Virus record (IMG/VR): IMGVR_UViG_3300010885_076238
Coordinates: 124,001-188,000 of that record
From: a virus
DNA length: 64,000 bases
Reading direction: 5' to 3' (one strand)
This document shows, in pieces, positions 61,225 through 64,000 of this stretch. The notes under the pieces are model-generated. The model made no database searches. It was given only the letters and a program-made list of their open reading frames with translations, and had not been told where the DNA came from. A program made the translations under genes and the position numbers. Position 1 is the first letter of the stretch; every line of letters starts with the position of its first letter.

Positions 61225-61467
61225 TTATAGTTCATTATCGGCAAAAGTAAACTCTTCTTCTTTAATTAATCCTCTTGAAATTAAATATTCAAAAGTATCA
61301 AATAATTTTTTACATTTTAGTTCATGCAATTGAGCTATTCCTATAAGAGCGTTTGAAATTTCATCTGCTTCTAGATTGTAATCCAAAATAGATTCGGCCA
61401 AAAGACTAACGTCGTCTTTTGTGTTCCAACACTTCATTATTTGCTCTTCTAAATCAAAACGATTCAT
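61225..61467 (-). CDS. Conserved phage protein (80 aa)
   Basis: Product: NRFDLEEQIMKCWNTKDDVS, then EISNALIGIAQLHELKCKKL, all helical. The MKCWxTxDDI start is common to a small family in large phages, function unknown. It ends 11 bases from the tmRNA start. Confidence 0.6.
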   Translation of the reverse strand: MNRFDLEEQIMKCWNTKDDVSLLAESILDYNLEADEISNALIGIAQLHELKCKKLFDTFEYLISRGLIKEEEFTFADNEL

Positions 61468-61489
61468 GATTATTCCTTTTTAAAGTTAC

Positions 61490-62653
61490 TCAACAAAATC
61501 TTTGATCAAAATTGCCAAATAGAAAATCTTGACGCAAAGAAATCATATCCATAATATGAAATTTAGACAATATCAAATTATCATAGAAATATAGATTTTC
61601 TTGTTTCTTGCTAAATTTTATCTTTTGATCATTAGAATCCTCAAAAGCAATTCCATTTTCAAAAATCCATTTCTTGTCATTGAAGTTATAGTTTTCAAAA
61701 TTAAAATTTATATTAGAAACTATAGTATCAACCACTTCAACAAAACCGTTTTTATTTAATTTAAGAATGCATCTAGAATTTATTTTAGATGCATCTTTTG
61801 CATAAAAAACCCATAAACTATCTTCGAACTTTTGTTCAAATATTTCTATTATTTCTTTAGGATCCTCAAATTCTTTAGATTCTATGAGAAGCTCTTCTAA
61901 TTGATCGCAATTAGCAATATTGCCTATATGTGTGAATCTTGCATTTTCAATTAATCCTGTGTAGCTTTCAAAATTAGGATTAGGAGATAAAAAATAACAT
62001 TCAGTCACAGGAACTTTAGCTATTCTAGCTAATAAATATATAACTTCGTCATCAACAATAGAAGATTCTTCGGAACAATTGTTCAAATAATCATTTGCTC
62101 TTTCATAATTTCTAATTTTATCCAAAGCAAATTTCGATAAAACAACATGCTCGCAGCCAGATGCAAAATATGGAATTGTCTTAAATTTATTTAAATCATT
62201 TGTTCCAACAAATAAATCCATTTTCTTAATTACATTTTGAAGACCTTCGCTGATTTCATTTTTACTTAATAAAATTCTTAGAGAAGTCCTGTCGATATAT
62301 CTTGGCAAATTATAAAAAAAAGATGAAGAACCGGTGATTACAATAGGATCTTCATAATTATAAAAATAATCTAATCGTTTTATTGTTGAATCAATATCGG
62401 TGCAAGAATCATCGCCAACTTGAAAAGCCCATCTAGATTCAATTTCATTTTTTAAAATATATTCAATAAATCTTGTTGAAGAGCTTCCAGAAAAAATAAC
62501 CCAATCAAATGCTTCTGGCAAAAAGGAAGGTCTTGGCTCATTAGATAAAAATGCAACCTTAAATTTAAATTTATTAGATTTAAATCCTATTTTTAAAAAA
62601 TTAAAAATTTTATTTATATCAGAAACAAGAACAAAAAGAGTTAGATCTAACAT
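61490..62653 (-). CDS. Large hypothetical protein, possible glycosyltransferase (387 aa)
   Basis: The first 250 residues look like a GT-A-type fold: LTLFVLVSDINKIFNFLKIG, WAFQVGDDSCTDIDSTIKRL (a DDS in place of DxD), then IPYFASGCEHVVLSKFALDK and SSIVDDEVIYLLARIAKVPV. The last 130 residues form a beta-rich domain. The order resembles Fringe-like transferases, but this is a weak motif call. Confidence 0.5.
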   Translation of the reverse strand: MLDLTLFVLVSDINKIFNFLKIGFKSNKFKFKVAFLSNEPRPSFLPEAFDWVIFSGSSSTRFIEYILKNEIESRWAFQVGDDSCTDIDSTIKRLDYFYNYEDPIVITGSSSFFYNLPRYIDRTSLRILLSKNEISEGLQNVIKKMDLFVGTNDLNKFKTIPYFASGCEHVVLSKFALDKIRNYERANDYLNNCSEESSIVDDEVIYLLARIAKVPVTECYFLSPNPNFESYTGLIENARFTHIGNIANCDQLEELLIESKEFEDPKEIIEIFEQKFEDSLWVFYAKDASKINSRCILKLNKNGFVEVVDTIVSNINFNFENYNFNDKKWIFENGIAFEDSNDQKIKFSKKQENLYFYDNLILSKFHIMDMISLRQDFLFGNFDQRFC

Positions 62654-62671
62654 TGTGATAAGAATCCTAAA

Positions 62672-62745
62672 TCTAGGTGGAGGGAATTGAACTCTCGACC
62701 TCTTGCTCCCAAAGCAAGCGTTCTGCCAGACTGAACTACACCTAG
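62672..62745 (-). tRNA. tRNA-Pro(TGG)
   Basis: Minus strand. Acceptor CTAGGTG/CACCTAG, anticodon stem CTTGC/GCAAG with loop TTTGGGA, discriminator A. Confidence 0.95.
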
Positions 62746-62749
62746 TAAG

Positions 62750-62822
62750 TGGAGAAGATGGGACTCAAACCCACAACCTCCGCGTTGCAAACGCGATGCT
62801 CTATCAATTGAGCTACTTCCCC
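62750..62822 (-). tRNA. tRNA-Ala(TGC)
   Basis: Minus strand. Acceptor GGGGAAG/CTTCTCC with the G3-U70 alanine signal, anticodon stem TCGCG/CGCGG with loop TTTGCAA, discriminator A. Confidence 0.95.
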
Positions 62823-62826
62823 TTAG

Positions 62827-62897
62827 TTCCGGGACTACGATTCGAACGTAGAAAAAAAGAACCAAAATCTTTTGTGATACCGTTTCACCATCCCGGA
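62827..62897 (-). tRNA. tRNA-Gln(TTG)
   Basis: Minus strand. Acceptor TCCGGGA/TCCCGGA (U1-A72), anticodon stem AAAGA/TCTTT with loop TTTTGGT, T arm CTACG/CGTAG. Discriminator is A rather than the usual G. Confidence 0.9.
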
Positions 62898-62914
62898 GAA
62901 TTACATGAATCGAG

Positions 62915-62987
62915 AGCGGGTGATCGGGTTCGAACCGACGACAGTTTGATTGGAAATCAAAAACTCTACCAACTGAGTTACACCCGC
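62915..62987 (-). tRNA. tRNA-Gly(TCC)
   Basis: Minus strand. Acceptor GCGGGTG/CACCCGC, anticodon stem TTTGA/TCAAA with loop TTTCCAA, discriminator T. Confidence 0.95.
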
Positions 62988-62990
62988 AAA

Positions 62991-63063
62991 AGCTAGCGGT
63001 CGGAATTGAACCGACGACAGGCAGTTTACAAAACTGCTACTCTACCAACTGAGTTACGCTAGC
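62991..63063 (-). tRNA. tRNA-Thr(TGT)
   Basis: Minus strand. Acceptor GCTAGCG/CGCTAGC, anticodon stem GCAGT/ACTGC with loop TTTGTAA, discriminator T. Confidence 0.95.
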
Positions 63064-63085
63064 GTCAAATTATATTAGTATGTCA

Positions 63086-64000
63086 TCAACATTCTTTTCT
63101 TAAATTTGCAGCATAAAAATCGAATCTTTCATGTTCTGTTGGGGTTGCTAATAAAACTGCTGCTCTAATATTTTCTTTTAGTAGTTCTTGATAGCAGTGG
63201 CTCATTATTGTTTGTTCAAAAGGATGGGCATATTTTGTTTTCAGATAGCAATTATAATTTCCTTCTTTGGATAATACAATAGGCCAATTACAAATATAAA
63301 TTTCTCCGGTTGCATAAGGAACTCCGTCATGAGATTTTATATTTTCAAATTTAAGGCAAGGAGAATTTGGGTCAAATCCGTGTTCGGGAAGCTTGCAATA
63401 ATTTGGCCATCTTTCTTGTCTGACTGATTGGGGCACGTTGTACCAAGCCCATTGTTTTTCATTTGTTCCATAGAACTCAGAAAAATTTAGCTTTAAGAAA
63501 TCAAATTTTTCTTTTTTAATTATTTCTAAACACTTATTGAATAGATCATCTATGTATCTATTGAATCCTGTTTTGCAGACGTAGTCCTGTGTGTCAACAA
63601 AAAACATATCGTCTTCAAAAAAGAAATAGTGACTTAGGTCTTTTTGTTCATTGAAATGCTCAGCGACCCATTGTCTTCCACCTGTGATGCCTATATTATC
63701 TTTCTTGATATGTTCGAATCCATATTCTTCACATAACTCTAAATATCTTGGTGTTGTTGACAAGTCTGTTGAATTATCTAATAAAAATTTCTTGGTTTTC
63801 TTTAGAAAATTTTCATCATAACTTACCATTGATTTCAATAGAGTTTCAAATTGTTTTGGAGAATTAAATGTTATAACATATAGTCCTACGCCGTTAGTTT
63901 TAGGCTTAGGGACTACTTGCGTATACTTTTTGAGTTCTTCAAAAAAGGGCCAAACCAAACCGTTTCCTTCTACCTCGAATCTGTGAATGGTCTCAGGATT
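63086..64000 (-). CDS. Partial GT2-like glycosyltransferase, 5' end outside window
   Basis: The frame stays open to the window edge (NPETIHRFEVEGNG precedes an internal TTG at 63958), so the start is missing. VGLYVITFNSPKQFETLLKS and FLLDNSTDLSTTPRYLELCE are the nucleotide-sugar half, and HYFFFEDDMFFVD holds the DxD-like metal site. FEQTIMSHCYQELLKENIRA follows. It is probably one of several enzymes of the glycan modification set. Confidence 0.75.
   Translation of the reverse strand, partial: NPETIHRFEVEGNGLVWPFFEELKKYTQVVPKPKTNGVGLYVITFNSPKQFETLLKSMVSYDENFLKKTKKFLLDNSTDLSTTPRYLELCEEYGFEHIKKDNIGITGGRQWVAEHFNEQKDLSHYFFFEDDMFFVDTQDYVCKTGFNRYIDDLFNKCLEIIKKEKFDFLKLNFSEFYGTNEKQWAWYNVPQSVRQERWPNYCKLPEHGFDPNSPCLKFENIKSHDGVPYATGEIYICNWPIVLSKEGNYNCYLKTKYAHPFEQTIMSHCYQELLKENIRAAVLLATPTEHERFDFYAANLRKEC

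Noticed and set aside
1-64000. Alternative genetic code (stop-codon reassignment)
   Set aside because: Recognisable genes end normally at TAA, TAG and TGA, with no in-frame stops inside conserved motifs.

Overview
The window looks like part of a very large (jumbo-type) tailed-phage genome rather than a host chromosome. About 125 mostly small, tightly packed genes of unknown function are mixed with 16 tRNA or tRNA-like genes, a tmRNA, two HNH homing endonucleases and a group I intron. There are no ribosomal proteins and no host operons. The tmRNA and sigma70-like promoters indicate a bacterial host. The standard code fits: TAA, TAG and TGA all end convincing genes. I cannot identify the host. 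No terminase, capsid or polymerase gene falls in the window.

Region 1 (1 to about 42.6 kb) is almost entirely plus strand, of moderate GC, and reads as an accessory or early/middle region. It is divided into dozens of one- to three-gene units. About 60 units are preceded by one promoter-like motif: AAAATAATTTT, about 8 variable bases, then TTCGTTAT. A second motif, AACACCTRATGTTTAT, occurs about 28 times between units. A GCACAAATT plus hairpin module closes several units. At least 13 mRNAs start with a small covarying 5' hairpin. The recognisable genes are two AAA+ ATPase/vWA pairs (2068-4913 and 14020-16986), a SNF2 ATPase, a helix-turn-helix regulator with its own sigma70-like promoter, three paralogous winged-helix proteins, a DUF932 protein, a WGR protein, a CAP-domain protein, a GIY-YIG nuclease, a candidate 2H phosphoesterase, and many proteins sharing an LPExLHNxMIAxSL-like segment. 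Between 26.69 and 27.34 kb there is no convincing gene; five RNAs or leaders, each closed by a terminal helix, lie there instead. More structured RNAs lie at 7.09, 17.4, 18.7, 29.7 and 39.0 kb.

Region 2 (42.6 to 64 kb) changes abruptly. It is AT-rich, lacks the TTCGTTAT motif, and has genes on both strands. It encodes sugar and sulfur chemistry (GT41-like and GT2-like glycosyltransferases, an FkbM methyltransferase, two sulfotransferases), a NUDIX hydrolase, a GNAT acetyltransferase, a patatin-like lipase, an exported thioredoxin, an exported caspase-like peptidase, a metallothionein-like protein, and a sulfatase-modifying-factor (FGE) domain whose halves are in swapped order. At least nine otherwise unrelated small proteins begin with an M-x-x-F-x-x-W-L-E-x type leader. 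This resembles the capsid-targeting sequence of T4 internal head proteins and suggests that cargo is packaged in the virion. The right end carries minus-strand tRNAs for Tyr, Trp, Ser, Asn, Pro, Ala, Gln, Gly and Thr and the tmRNA. The tRNA-Asn gene is split by a 64-nt insert that itself folds like a small tRNA.

Overall, region 1 looks like a finely partitioned regulatory and takeover region, in which one dominant promoter class is supplemented by host-type promoters for RNAs and a regulator. Region 2 looks like a later region for virion cargo, surface modification and translation support.
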